From Mycobacterium sp. URHD0025 (GTDB lineage Bacteria; Actinomycetota; Actinomycetes; Mycobacteriales; Mycobacteriaceae), in the NCBI RefSeq assembly GCF_000426065.1, contig NZ_AUEQ01000017.1, positions 1-64,000 on the forward strand: a DNA stretch of 64,000 bases, given 5' to 3'. The notes under the pieces are model-generated. The model did not search any database. It was given only the letters and a program-made list of their open reading frames with translations, and was not told the DNA's origin. Both the position numbers and the translations under genes were made by a program. Positions within the stretch are counted from its first letter, which is position 1. Each line of letters opens with the position of its first letter. This document shows, one piece after another, positions 16,981 to 26,606 of this stretch.

Positions 16981-17111
16981 CTGACGTCCTCTCCGTATCC
17001 GCCCCAGTGGTATCGCTCAGCTACCGTCGGCAACGTCACGATACTTGGACGGCGATAGCCGTGAGGGCGAAGCGGGGTGCTTGCCACTCAGGTGTGTCCG
17101 GTCTCAGACGC

Positions 17112-18554
17112 TCAGTGCACGCGCACGATGATCTCGGAATGGCCCAGCCGGATCACGTCGCCGTCGGCCAGCTGCCACTCCTGCACCGGTGCGTTGTTCA
17201 CCGTGGTGCCGTTGGTGGAGTTGAGATCTGACAGCAACGCGACCTGCCCGTCCCAGCGGATCTCCAGATGCCGGCGAGAGACACCGGTGTCGGGGAGCCG
17301 GAACTGGGCGTCCTGACCGCGGCCGATCACATTGGCGCCTTCGCGCAGCTGGTACGTGCGGCCACTACCGTCGTCGAGCTGGAGGGTGACCGCGGCGCCG
17401 CCGGCGGCATAGTCGCCACCGCCGTAGCCGCCCTGCGGCGCCCCGTAACCGGGCTGGCCGCCCTGCGGTGCGCCGTACTCGCCGCCGCCGTAGCCGGCCG
17501 GCTCGCCATACCCGGGCTCGCCGTAGCCCTGCTCGGGATAGCCGCCCTGCTGGGGCTCGGCATAGCCACGGCCATAATCCTGCTGCTGGCCGTACTCCTG
17601 GCGCCCGTAAGGCTGCGGCGGGCCGCCGTATCCACCCTGCTCCGGGTAGCCGCCGCCCTGGCGCGGGTCCTGGCGTCCGTAGTCGTACTCGCCGCCGCCG
17701 TAACCGGGCTGGCCGCCCGGTGCGGGCTGGCCGTAACCACCGCCCTGCGGGCCACCGTAGCCACGGTCATAACCGCCGCCCGGCGGACCGCCGTGACCGG
17801 CAGGCGGACGCTGCTGCTCGTACGACTGCGGGGGGTAGCCACCCTGGTCCGGGTAGCCGCCCTGATCGGGGTAGCCACCCTGGTCCGGATAACCGCCCTG
17901 ATCCGGATAACCACCCCGCTCGGCGGGGTACCCACCACGCGGCGGCGGCGGGGGCGGATAGCCACCCGGCTCCTGCGGGGGGTAGCCGCCCTGCTCCGGC
18001 GGATACTGGCCGGCGCGGGGGTCATCCTGCGGATGGCCGTAGCGCTCGTCGTAATACTCGTCGCCGGGCCGCCCTTGTCCCTGGCCGCCGCGGTAATTCG
18101 GGTTATCGGTCATAGGTGGTTCTCCTGATTCTGCGGTGAACGCATGGTCGCCGTGGGCTCGCGCGGATTCGCCAGCGGTCGAATCGGGGTTGACCGCGCC
18201 GTGTGCGCGGAACTGTCCGGTGTGCAAGTTAGGTGATTGCTCGAATCTAACGACCACATCACCATACGTTTGCCACCCCTGATCACGAATGAATCCCCCC
18301 AGATGTTTGGCGAACGCGGTCGAGGTCAGGTCAGTATCGGCGCTTACTTTCTGATAGTCAGTGCCACTGAGGGTAATTCTGTAGTCGTTCGGTGCCAAAA
18401 CTTGTCCACCGGCCACGGTACGGGCTCGGGACTCGGCTTCCCGGCACAACGCTGTCTCTACTTCCTGGGGCACTATCGAGCCGCCGAAGACCCGGGCGAA
18501 CGCGTCGCCGACGGTCGATTCGAGTTTGCGTTCGATGCGGTCGACCAGACCCAT
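17112..18554 (-). CDS. fhaA: FHA-domain protein FhaA
   Basis: A 480-aa cytoplasmic protein. Residues 1-120 form the DUF3662 domain (GLVDRIERKLESTVGDAF). Residues ~150-375 are a low-complexity Gly/Tyr/Pro/Gln region with four tandem GGYPDQ units. The C-terminal ~95 residues are an FHA domain (NVIGRGQDAQFRLPDTGVSR, then LSDLNSTNGTTVN). In mycobacteria FhaA binds phosphorylated MviN/MurJ pseudokinase and restrains lipid II export at poles and septum. It is monocistronic or first of the leftward cluster; the 273 bp up to tRNA-Leu hold its promoter. Confidence 0.95.
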   Translation of the reverse strand: MGLVDRIERKLESTVGDAFARVFGGSIVPQEVETALCREAESRARTVAGGQVLAPNDYRITLSGTDYQKVSADTDLTSTAFAKHLGGFIRDQGWQTYGDVVVRFEQSPNLHTGQFRAHGAVNPDSTAGESARAHGDHAFTAESGEPPMTDNPNYRGGQGQGRPGDEYYDERYGHPQDDPRAGQYPPEQGGYPPQEPGGYPPPPPPRGGYPAERGGYPDQGGYPDQGGYPDQGGYPDQGGYPPQSYEQQRPPAGHGGPPGGGYDRGYGGPQGGGYGQPAPGGQPGYGGGEYDYGRQDPRQGGGYPEQGGYGGPPQPYGRQEYGQQQDYGRGYAEPQQGGYPEQGYGEPGYGEPAGYGGGEYGAPQGGQPGYGAPQGGYGGGDYAAGGAAVTLQLDDGSGRTYQLREGANVIGRGQDAQFRLPDTGVSRRHLEIRWDGQVALLSDLNSTNGTTVNNAPVQEWQLADGDVIRLGHSEIIVRVH

Positions 18555-18827
18555 GTCACCGCCCGCCTTTTCTCGTTGTCGTACGTCGTCTCGTCACGGT
18601 CACCCGTGCTCCCGCGTGTCGCTCTGGCCACACTGCTCACAAGCATGGTATCGGCCTGGTGCCGTAATGCGGGACCAACAGAACTCTGAGAATCCGATCG
18701 ATGCAGGTCAGTGACCTGATCTAGATGAGGTTAAGGATTTCCTGACAACCAGACAGGCCCTTGGCGGCCCGCTGATCGGGCGGTTTGGGAACGGTGCGCT
18801 CGCAGTGTTACGCTGCCTCGGTCATTC

Positions 18828-18910
18828 GGGCGAGTGGCGGAATGGCAGACGCGCTGGCTTCAGGTGCCAGTGTCCTTCGGGACGTGGGGGTTCAAGTCCC
18901 CCTTCGCCCA
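18828..18910 (+). tRNA. leuT: tRNA-Leu (CAG)
   Basis: A class II tRNA with a long variable arm (TGTCCTTCGGGACGT). Acceptor GGGCGAG pairs with TTCGCCC, discriminator A at 18910, and T-arm GGGGGTTCAAGTCCCCC. The anticodon loop TTCAGGT gives anticodon CAG at 18861-18863. In other mycobacteria a tRNA-Leu also flanks fhaA; here it borders the GPL locus. Confidence 0.97.
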
Positions 18911-18939
18911 CAGCGAGCGGTTCTAGGAACCGCAGGCAC

Positions 18940-18973
18940 AAAGGCCGCGAACTCCAACGAGTTCGCGGCCTTT
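18940..18973 (+). terminator. Terminator after tRNA-Leu
   Basis: A perfect 14-bp inverted repeat, AAAGGCCGCGAACT / AGTTCGCGGCCTTT, with loop CCAACG, 30 bp after the tRNA. It is followed by TGTCTTTG. It cleanly ends the tRNA transcript before the GPL region. Confidence 0.85.
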
Positions 18974-20265
18974 GTCTTTGAGCGGACATCGGGAGCGAAA
19001 TCCCACACATACCTCGGTGACCGTCGGATTCCCGCGGACACCCAGATAGCGCGTCGTGTCATCGCGCCGGCTGCCACATCATCGGGATTTGAGTGTGCAA
19101 TAGGCGACGTCAACGTGCTTTCACCCTTCCGAGAAACACGACGGCTTTTATTCGCCGGCCATAAGGTGCCGCATATTGGACTGGCCTGGTCCGCTCAGAA
19201 TCAGGTCAAAAGATCCCACGCGCTTAATGGAGTAGATAATGAGCCGACCAGGCACGAAGATGAACTCGGAATCTCCCAATGTCTCGTGAATCGAGCGCGC
19301 TGTACGTCGCCATGAACGGAACTCGACGATGTCGGCGGGCGCCGCAAAACACATATTGGCCAACCCGAGAAATCACGCACCCGGTGCGCTTTCCATGACC
19401 GCAGACGCCCTCCGCACACAAAGATGCTGTTACGCCAGAGCTTGAGCAAGAAAGGCGAGGCAATACAGCGGGAACTATCGCAATTAACTGGCAGAATGAG
19501 AAACCAGTCGTAGCGAAGCGATCGTCTTGTTCGTATCTACCGCGATGCGATCGCGCGGCCTGGCAACACTGGTCGAGCCTGGACAATGAGCGAGCCGGTC
19601 GAGCGAATTGAATGGGATGTACCGAAACTCGCCCGCGGTGGAACAGACTGCGGCGGCCTGGGTACCTTCGTGGCCGGTCATACCTCAATTCACATAGTCG
19701 CCATGTCGGCTGATAGTGCCGAGGCTCGGGAAGTCTCGATCTAACCGAACCCACGCTCGCCGTCGGAGATACCCGTTGGATCGTCGGCCACCGTTTGCGT
19801 GGCGCTGCCCGGTGCACGGCGTGCGAAGTCCGCTGAGCCGGCAGTCGCCAAGGCGTACGTCCCGGGTCGGCGACGATCCCGCGGCGGCGGTGACGGAGGC
19901 TTTCCATCCCGATCTCTGTCCTTGCAGCAACCACTCGACCTTCGGATCCGTGTTCGCCAGAAACGACCCCCGGCGGAACTAGCCCGCGGTCGTAGGGCCT
20001 GGCGGGAGGAAGTAACGATTTTGCCCAATGCGCGCCGGCCGAAAATGGGAAACACGCCGACAATTTTGAATCGAATTCGCACGCATATTGACGCCCGCGT
20101 ACGGCTATAGAGTTCCGTGTGAAGCTGCGAGGAACAGGCTGATGAGCCGAAGCAGGACATGGTTTACTCTTCAACGACCAAGCTGGCTCCGTGAGGCGTC
20201 GTGCGTATTCGCTGCATCTCTACCGGGTGCGGCGATAGTGGAGGAGATCTACGATTTTTAGGGTC
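18974..20265. other. 1.3-kb region between tRNA-Leu and mmpS4, no well-supported gene
   Basis: The G+C content is visibly lower than in the flanking genes. Several minus-strand open frames cover it, but none has recognisable motifs except possibly the short ORF at 19148-19363. It may combine decayed coding sequence and the long promoter region of mmpS4. Low-GC mycobacterial stretches like this are typical Lsr2 targets, which is inference. Confidence 0.5.
19148..19363 (-). CDS. Possible small ORF, unknown
   Basis: A 71-codon minus-strand ORF from TTG 19363, or 68 codons from ATG 19354. The protein has a balanced composition with alternating hydrophobic and charged segments (ADIVEFRSWRRTARSIHETL, then EFIFVPGRLIIYSI and GSFDLILSGPGQ). 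Third codon positions are only moderately G/C, unlike the strong bias of the neighbours. No clear ribosome-binding site is present and I recognise no family. It may be a small gene, a fragment of a decayed one, or chance. Confidence 0.3.
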   Translation of the reverse strand: MANMCFAAPADIVEFRSWRRTARSIHETLGDSEFIFVPGRLIIYSIKRVGSFDLILSGPGQSNMRHLMAGE

Positions 20266-20685
20266 TTGAAGCGGTTATGGATCCCGTTACTCGCGATTGT
20301 GGTGATCTCCGCGGCGGCGTTCACCGTGTCGAGGCTGCACACTATTTTTGGCAGTGACAAGCGCGCCACATATGCCGACACACAAATAAATGACACGAAG
20401 CCATTTGACCCCAAGAAACTCACGTACGAGGTGTTCGGACCTCCCGGCACGCTGGCTGATATCGCCTATTTCGATGTGAATGCCGATCCACAGTTCGTAA
20501 AGAAAGTCAGCCTGCCCTGGACTCTGGAATTCGATATCACCAAGACCACCGCCGTCGGAAGCATCATGGCGCAAGGAAACAGTAGCAATATCGGCTGCCG
20601 CATAACTGTCGACAATGAGGTCAAGGCGGAGAAGTCCTCTAATCAGATAAATGCCTTCACCTCGTGTCTGCTGAAGGCTGCATGA
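20266..20685 (+). CDS. mmpS4: MmpS4-type transport accessory protein
   Basis: A 139-aa protein starting at TTG 20266, the first start codon after an in-frame stop and the one giving the family N-terminus KRLWIPLLAIVVISAAAFTV. One signal-anchor helix is followed by a periplasmic beta-rich MmpS domain (KKLTYEVFGPPGTLADIAYF, then VSLPWTLEFDITKTTAVGSI and GCRITVDNEVKAEK). MmpS proteins work with their MmpL partner. In M. smegmatis and M. abscessus MmpS4 is needed for GPL assembly and export. It overlaps mmpL4a by ATGA (20682-20685). It is the first gene of the locus, so its promoter must be in the upstream 1.3-kb region. Confidence 0.9.
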   Translation: MKRLWIPLLAIVVISAAAFTVSRLHTIFGSDKRATYADTQINDTKPFDPKKLTYEVFGPPGTLADIAYFDVNADPQFVKKVSLPWTLEFDITKTTAVGSIMAQGNSSNIGCRITVDNEVKAEKSSNQINAFTSCLLKAA

Positions 20686-23564
20686 GCGAGAAGACTATGG
20701 CTACAGACCAACCGTCCAGGCCGCGGCTGGCGTCGATGATTCGCCGGTTCTCACCCCTGATCATTCTGGGGTGGGTGGCGATCACGGTGCTGGTGACGGT
20801 GGCCATCCCTCCCCTCGAGGTGGTCGAGCGTGACCATTCGGTGTCGCTGAGCCCTCCGGACGCGCCGGCGGTCAAGGCCATGACCCGCATGGGCGAGCTG
20901 TTCCAGGAATCGAACTCGGAGAGCGTGGCGGTGATCGTCCTGGAGGGTGAGGAGCCCCTCGGTGACGATGCCCACAAGTATTACGACAGCCTGGTCGGCC
21001 AGCTCAAGCAAGACCCCAAGCACATCCAGCACATCCAGGACTTCTGGGGCGATCCGCTCACCGCGGGTGCCGCCCAGAGCGCCGACGGCAAAGCCGCGTA
21101 TGTACAGCTGAACCTGCACGGGAGTTTCGGTCAGGCCGAGGCGAACGAATCGGTCCAGGCGGTCCAGGACGTCGTCAAGCGCACCGAAGCACCCCCGGGG
21201 ATCAAGACCTATGTGACCGGACCGGCAGCGATCGTCGCAGACATGGGGCAGAGCGGTAACCGCACGGTCATCCTGATCACCCTGGTCAGCGTCGGGGTGA
21301 TCTTCCTGATGTTGCTCCTGCTCTACCGGTCGTTCATCACCGTCATCATCCTGCTGTTCACCGTCGGCATCGAACTGCAGGTGGCCCGCGGATGCGTCGC
21401 CTTCCTCGGCATGCACGGCTGGGTCGGTCTCACCACGTATGTGGTCAATCTGCTTGTCTCGGTAGGGATTGCGGCCGGAACCGACTACGCGATCTTCTTC
21501 ACCGGCCGATACCAGGAGGCCAGACAGTCCGGTGAGGACCGGGAGTCGGCGTACTTCACCGCCTATCGAAGCGTCGCGAAAGTGGTCCTGGCCTCCGGTG
21601 TGACGATCGCGGGAGCCATCGCCTGCCTGAGTTTCACCCGGTTGCCGTACTTCCAGCCGCTCGGAATCCCCGGCGCGGTGGGCATTTTGATCGCGGTGGC
21701 GGTCGCGCTCACGCTGGTGCCGGCCTGTATCGCCGCAGGCAGCCGGTTCGGCGTCTTCGATCCCAAACGGCTGGTGGTAACCCGCCGGTGGCGGCGCATC
21801 GGCACCGCCATCGTCCGGTGGCCGGCCCCGATCCTGCTCGCCACGCTGGCCGTGGCCCTCATCGGGCTGCTGACGCTGCCGGGCTACAACCCGAGCTACA
21901 GCGACCAGAAGTACATTCCGCAAGACATTCCGGCCAATCAAGGGTTCGCGGCGGCCTCCCGGCATTTCCCCGAATCGAAGATGACGACGCCCGACCTCTT
22001 ATTGGTCGAGGCCGATCATGACTTGCGCAATCCCACCGATTTGCTGGTCTTGAACAAGCTGGCCAAAGCGGTGTTCGCGGTGCCGGGAATTGCCAACGTG
22101 CAGTCCATAACCCGGCCCGAGGGCACTCAGATCGAACATTCTTCGATTCCGTTCATGCTGAGTATGTCCAATGCCAGCCAGCGCCTTTCGCTCCCGTTCC
22201 AGAAGGAGCGGATGGAGGATCTGGTCAAACAGGCCGACGACATGTCGACGACGATCGGCCTGATGCAGCGCATGTACGAGCTGATGCAGCAGATGGTCGG
22301 CACCACGCACCGCATGGTCGGCACCACCCATGAACTCCAATCCGATATGGGTGAGTTACGCGACCACATGGCAGATTTCGACGACTTCTGGCGGCCGCTG
22401 CGCAATTACCTCTATTGGGAGCCGCATTGCTTTGACATTCCGATGTGCTGGTCGATCAGATCGATATTCGATGGCCTCGACGGGATCGACGAGGTGACCA
22501 CCAAAATGCAGGGGTTGGTCAAGGAACTCGATCAGCTGGACATGCTCATGCCGCAGATGCTGCTGCAGTTCCCGCAGATGATCGCGACCATGCAGAGCAC
22601 GCGCACCATGATGTTGACGATGCACAGCACCATGTCCGGTCTGTTCACCCAGATGGATGAATCCAGCGACAACGCCACGGCCATGGGGAAGGCATTCGAC
22701 GCGTCGAACAACGACGACTCGTTCTATCTGCCGCCGGATGTTCTGGAGAACAAGGACTTCCAGCGCGTCATGAAGATCTTCCTGTCTCCGGACGGGAAAG
22801 CCGCGCGCATGCTGATCACCCAGCGCAGCGATCCCGCGACGCCGGAAGGTATCTCCCGGGTCGAGCCGTTGCGGATCGCCGCCGAGGAGGCCCTCAAGGG
22901 CACCCCGCTGGAGAGCTCCAAGCTCTACCTGGCCGGTACCGCGGCGGGGGTGAAAGATCTGGTGGACGGATCGAAGATCGATCTCATGATCGCGGGCGTG
23001 ACGGCTCTGGCCCTCATCTTCCTGATCATGGTGCTGATGACGCGTAGCTTCATCGCGGCGCTGGTCATCGTCGGCACGGTGGCGCTGTCGCTGGGCGCAT
23101 CGTTCGGCCTGTCGGTGCTGGTGTGGCAGTACATCCTCGGGATCCAGATCAACTGGGTGGTGCTGGCGATGTCCGTCATCGTCCTGCTGGCGGTGGGTTC
23201 GGACTACAACCTGCTGCTGGTCTCGCGGATGAAAGAAGAGATCCACGCGGGCATCAACACCGGCATCATCCGGGCCATGGCGGGCACCGGCAAGGTCGTG
23301 ACGGCCGCGGGTCTGGTGTTCGCGGCGACGATGGCATCGATGATCGTCAGCGACCTGCTCACGATCGGACAGGTGGGCACCACGATCGGCCTCGGACTGC
23401 TGTTCGACACGCTGATCGTTCGCGCCTTCATGACTCCGTCGATCGCCGCGCTGCTGGGCCGCTGGTTCTGGTGGCCCCAGCAGGTGCGTCCGCGGCCCGC
23501 CAGTGCCATGTTGCGACCGATGGGCCCGCGCCCGCTGGTGCGCAACTTGTTGTTGCGGGATTAG
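20682..23564 (+). CDS. mmpL4a: MmpL4a RND-family GPL transporter
   Basis: A 960-aa RND-type transporter from ATG 20682 (MSEKTMATDQ), which overlaps the mmpS4 stop. Two RND halves are visible. The first helix (FSPLIILGWVAITVLVTVAI) is followed by a porter loop. The first helix bundle includes the Asp-Tyr proton-relay pair in GTDYAIFFTGRYQEAR. A large second periplasmic domain follows, rich in Met/Gln heptads (~500-680, for example MQRMYELMQQMVGTTHRMVG) and typical of the MmpL4/5 group, which form a coiled coil. The second bundle has GSDYNLLLVSRMKEE. MmpL4a and MmpL4b are both required for GPL export in M. abscessus. mmpL4b starts 7 bp later. Confidence 0.93.
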   Translation: MSEKTMATDQPSRPRLASMIRRFSPLIILGWVAITVLVTVAIPPLEVVERDHSVSLSPPDAPAVKAMTRMGELFQESNSESVAVIVLEGEEPLGDDAHKYYDSLVGQLKQDPKHIQHIQDFWGDPLTAGAAQSADGKAAYVQLNLHGSFGQAEANESVQAVQDVVKRTEAPPGIKTYVTGPAAIVADMGQSGNRTVILITLVSVGVIFLMLLLLYRSFITVIILLFTVGIELQVARGCVAFLGMHGWVGLTTYVVNLLVSVGIAAGTDYAIFFTGRYQEARQSGEDRESAYFTAYRSVAKVVLASGVTIAGAIACLSFTRLPYFQPLGIPGAVGILIAVAVALTLVPACIAAGSRFGVFDPKRLVVTRRWRRIGTAIVRWPAPILLATLAVALIGLLTLPGYNPSYSDQKYIPQDIPANQGFAAASRHFPESKMTTPDLLLVEADHDLRNPTDLLVLNKLAKAVFAVPGIANVQSITRPEGTQIEHSSIPFMLSMSNASQRLSLPFQKERMEDLVKQADDMSTTIGLMQRMYELMQQMVGTTHRMVGTTHELQSDMGELRDHMADFDDFWRPLRNYLYWEPHCFDIPMCWSIRSIFDGLDGIDEVTTKMQGLVKELDQLDMLMPQMLLQFPQMIATMQSTRTMMLTMHSTMSGLFTQMDESSDNATAMGKAFDASNNDDSFYLPPDVLENKDFQRVMKIFLSPDGKAARMLITQRSDPATPEGISRVEPLRIAAEEALKGTPLESSKLYLAGTAAGVKDLVDGSKIDLMIAGVTALALIFLIMVLMTRSFIAALVIVGTVALSLGASFGLSVLVWQYILGIQINWVVLAMSVIVLLAVGSDYNLLLVSRMKEEIHAGINTGIIRAMAGTGKVVTAAGLVFAATMASMIVSDLLTIGQVGTTIGLGLLFDTLIVRAFMTPSIAALLGRWFWWPQQVRPRPASAMLRPMGPRPLVRNLLLRD

Positions 23565-23571
23565 CGGCTGC

Positions 23572-26499
23572 ATGACTGAGAAAACTCGGCCGCCGTTCAT
23601 CGCGCGCACCGTACGGATGCTGTCGCCGCTCATCATCGTGGGCTGGCTGGCGGTCACCCTGATCTTGACGTTGGCGTCGGTCGGTGGGGACTGGTCGGCT
23701 GCGATCCCCTCGCTCGAGCGGGTCGCGGAGAAGAACGCCGTATCGCTGATGCCGAAGGACGCGCCGTCGGCACTGGCGATGAAGCGCGTCGGCCACAACT
23801 TCCAAGAGTCCGACTCGGACAGTTCAGCGATGATCGTGCTCGAGGGACAACAACCTCTCGACGACGACGCGCACCGCTACTACGGCGAGTTGATCCGCGC
23901 GCTCAGAAGCGATCCGAAGCACGTCGAGCATGTGCAGGATCTGTGGGGCGATCGGCTGACCGCATCGAGCGTGACGAGCCCGGACGGCAAGGCCACCTAC
24001 GTCCAGCTGAACCTGGCGGGCGACCAGGGCACACCGCAGGGCGACGAATCGGTGGCCGCCGTGCGCGACATCGTGGACCGATCGTCGCCGCCATCGGGCG
24101 TGGAGGTTTACGTAACCGGCGCTGCGCCACTGGCTTCCGATATGCAGCACAGCGGAAACCGGTCGATCCTGAAGATCACCGCGGTAACCGTGGTGATCAT
24201 CTTCATCCTGCTCTTCCTGGTCTATCGCTCGGTCGTCACGGTGATCCTGCTGCTCATCATGGTGGGCATCGAGTTGGCGGCAGCCCGGGCCATCGTCGCG
24301 TTTCTGGGCGCCAACGAAGTCTTCGTGCTCTCCACGTTCGCCGTCAACATGCTGGTGTTCCTCGCCATCGCGGCCGGAACCGACTATGGCATCTTCTTTT
24401 TCGGCCGATATCAGGAGGCGCGTCAGGCCGGCGAGGATCGGGAGCAGGCGTACTACAGCATGTATCGCGGGGTCGCGCCGGTGGTGCTCGCCTCTGGTCT
24501 GACGATCGCCGGAGCGATTCTGTGTCTGACGTTCACCCGGCTGCCGTACTTCGAAACCATGGGTATCCCGTGTGCCATCGGTATGGCGGTGGCGGTGGCG
24601 GTCGCGGTGACGCTGGTGCCTGCCGGAATCGCGGTGGCCAGTCGATTCGGGCTGTTGGAACCCAAGCGCACGTTGCGGGTTCGGCGTTGGCGGGGAATCG
24701 GTACCGCGGTCGTTCGGTGGCCGGCCCCGATCCTTGTCGCGTCGCTGGCGGCAGCGCTGGTCGGCCTCCTCGCCCTGCCCGGTTACGAGACGAGCTACAA
24801 CGACCGGCGCTACATCCCCGGGGACATTCCGGCCAACATGGGATTCGCTGCCGCCGAACGCCACTTCTCCCAGTCGCGGATGACGCCAGAGGTCCTGATG
24901 GTCGAGACCGATCGTGACCTACGGAACCCGGCCGACTTCATCGTGCTGAACCGATTGGCCAAGGCAATCTTCAAGGTGCGCGGCATTTCTCGCGTTCAGG
25001 GCATCACCCGGCCCGAGGGCACGCCGATCGACCACACCTCCATCCCGTTCATGCTCAGCCTGCAGAGCGCGGGTCAGGTGCAAGCCACGGAGTTCCAGAA
25101 GAAACGCATCGACGACATGGTCCAGCAGGCTGCCGACATGCAGGTGATGATCGACACCATGCAGCAGTCGTACGACGTGATGTCGAAGATGGCCGCCACC
25201 ACCCACAACATGGTCCAGCGAACCCACGAGGTTTACGAGGTCGCTCGAGATCTCCGCGGCAGCATCGCCATCTTCGATGACATGTTTCGGCCGATCCGGA
25301 ACTACTTCTATTGGGAGCCACACTGTTTCGACATCCCGATCTGCTGGTCGCTGAGGTCGATCTTCGACGCCATGGACGGTGTCGACAAGCTCGACGACAG
25401 CTTGCAGGTCATGGTCGAGAACATGGACGAGCTGGACACGATCATGCCCAAGTTGCTGGTCCAGTTCCCGAAGATGATCGCGATCATGAAGACCATGCGT
25501 CTGAGTACCTTGACGATGCACACCACCATGTCGGGTCTGATGGCTCAGATGGACGAGACGAGCAAGGACGCCGCCGTGATGGGGCAGACGTTCGACGCCG
25601 CGAAGAACGATGATTCGTTCTTCCTTCCGCCAGAAGTGTTCCAGAACCCCGACTTTCGGAAGGCGATGAAATCGTTCATCTCCCCGGACGGGCGATCGGT
25701 GCGGTTCATCATCTCCCACAACGGTGACCCGCAGTCACCGGCGGGCATCGAACGCGTCGAGCAGATTCGCACGTCGGCGGAAGAGGCGCTCAAGGGCACC
25801 CCGCTGGCGAGCGGCAAGATCTCTATCGCCGGCGCGGCCGCCACCGCCAAAGACTGGCAAGAGGGATCCAAGTACGACCTGTGGATGGCTGGGATCGCCG
25901 CGATCTGCCTGGTGTTCCTCATCATGCTCTTCATCACCCGGAGTTTCGTCGCGGCCCTGGTCATCGTCGGGACGGTGGCGCTTTCGCTGGGTGCGTCATT
26001 CGGGCTGTCGGTGCTGCTGTGGCAGTACATCCTGGGCATACACCTGCACTGGATGGTGCTGGCGATGTCGGTGATCATCCTGTTGGCGGTGGGTTCGGAC
26101 TACAACCTACTGCTGGTGTCGCGGATGAAAGAGGAGATCGCTGCCGGCATCAACACCGGCATCATCCGGGCGATGGGTGGAACCGGCAAGGTCGTCACCA
26201 CCGCAGGCGTGGTGTTCGCGTGCACCATGGCGGCGATGGCCGTCAGCGACCTGCAGATCATCGGTCAGATCGGTACCACCATCGGCCTCGGACTGCTGTT
26301 CGACACCATGATTGTGCGCTCGTTCATGACTCCGTCGATTGCTGCCCTCCTAGGGCGCTGGTTCTGGTGGCCGCAGCGGGTGCGTCCGCGTCCGGCGAGC
26401 TCCATGCTGCGTCCACACGGCACGCGGCAGGCAGTGCGGTCGCTGCTGGGCCAGGACTCCCCCGATACGGTCACACAGCCGATCAGGACGTCCGAGTAG
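23572..26499 (+). CDS. mmpL4b: MmpL4b RND-family GPL transporter
   Basis: A 975-aa paralogue of MmpL4a with the same architecture, starting at ATG 23572 (MTEKTRPPFI) 7 bp after mmpL4a. A longer frame to 23503 only covers the end of mmpL4a. It contains GTDYGIFFFGRYQEAR and GSDYNLLLVSRMKEE proton-relay motifs and the Met/Gln-rich coiled-coil hairpin in its second periplasmic loop (MQVMIDTMQQSYDVMSKMAA). The conserved WEPHCFDIP...CWSLRSIFDAMDG segment is shared with MmpL4a. The pair probably forms a hetero-complex with MmpS4. A bidirectional terminator follows it. Confidence 0.93.
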   Translation: MTEKTRPPFIARTVRMLSPLIIVGWLAVTLILTLASVGGDWSAAIPSLERVAEKNAVSLMPKDAPSALAMKRVGHNFQESDSDSSAMIVLEGQQPLDDDAHRYYGELIRALRSDPKHVEHVQDLWGDRLTASSVTSPDGKATYVQLNLAGDQGTPQGDESVAAVRDIVDRSSPPSGVEVYVTGAAPLASDMQHSGNRSILKITAVTVVIIFILLFLVYRSVVTVILLLIMVGIELAAARAIVAFLGANEVFVLSTFAVNMLVFLAIAAGTDYGIFFFGRYQEARQAGEDREQAYYSMYRGVAPVVLASGLTIAGAILCLTFTRLPYFETMGIPCAIGMAVAVAVAVTLVPAGIAVASRFGLLEPKRTLRVRRWRGIGTAVVRWPAPILVASLAAALVGLLALPGYETSYNDRRYIPGDIPANMGFAAAERHFSQSRMTPEVLMVETDRDLRNPADFIVLNRLAKAIFKVRGISRVQGITRPEGTPIDHTSIPFMLSLQSAGQVQATEFQKKRIDDMVQQAADMQVMIDTMQQSYDVMSKMAATTHNMVQRTHEVYEVARDLRGSIAIFDDMFRPIRNYFYWEPHCFDIPICWSLRSIFDAMDGVDKLDDSLQVMVENMDELDTIMPKLLVQFPKMIAIMKTMRLSTLTMHTTMSGLMAQMDETSKDAAVMGQTFDAAKNDDSFFLPPEVFQNPDFRKAMKSFISPDGRSVRFIISHNGDPQSPAGIERVEQIRTSAEEALKGTPLASGKISIAGAAATAKDWQEGSKYDLWMAGIAAICLVFLIMLFITRSFVAALVIVGTVALSLGASFGLSVLLWQYILGIHLHWMVLAMSVIILLAVGSDYNLLLVSRMKEEIAAGINTGIIRAMGGTGKVVTTAGVVFACTMAAMAVSDLQIIGQIGTTIGLGLLFDTMIVRSFMTPSIAALLGRWFWWPQRVRPRPASSMLRPHGTRQAVRSLLGQDSPDTVTQPIRTSE

Positions 26500-26556
26500 C
26501 CGCCACCGAGGAACTCCCGGATGGTCAAGGATCTAGAAGGTTGCACCAGAACGAGT

Positions 26557-26589
26557 TTGGGGCGTCGGCCACTGTGGCCGACGCCCCAA
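26557..26589. terminator. Bidirectional terminator between mmpL4b and the hemophore-like gene
   Basis: A perfect 15-bp inverted repeat, TTGGGGCGTCGGCCA / TGGCCGACGCCCCAA, with a 3-nt loop between two convergent genes (mmpL4b ends 26499; the minus-strand gene ends 26607). Confidence 0.9.
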
Positions 26590-26606
26590 CGCTCTGCTGT
26601 GCCGGG

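Noticed and set aside
18405..18413. DnaA-box-like TTGTCCACC
   Set aside because: It lies within fhaA coding sequence and has a mismatch at the last base to the mycobacterial consensus.
19224..20174. 316-codon minus-strand open frame between tRNA-Leu and mmpS4
   Set aside because: Arg/Ser/Pro-rich composition, no motifs and overlap with other equally long frames; more likely non-coding or decayed.
20682..26499. mmpL4a/mmpL4b as an assembly duplication
   Set aside because: The two proteins are clearly diverged along their whole length and both are intact, as in other GPL loci.
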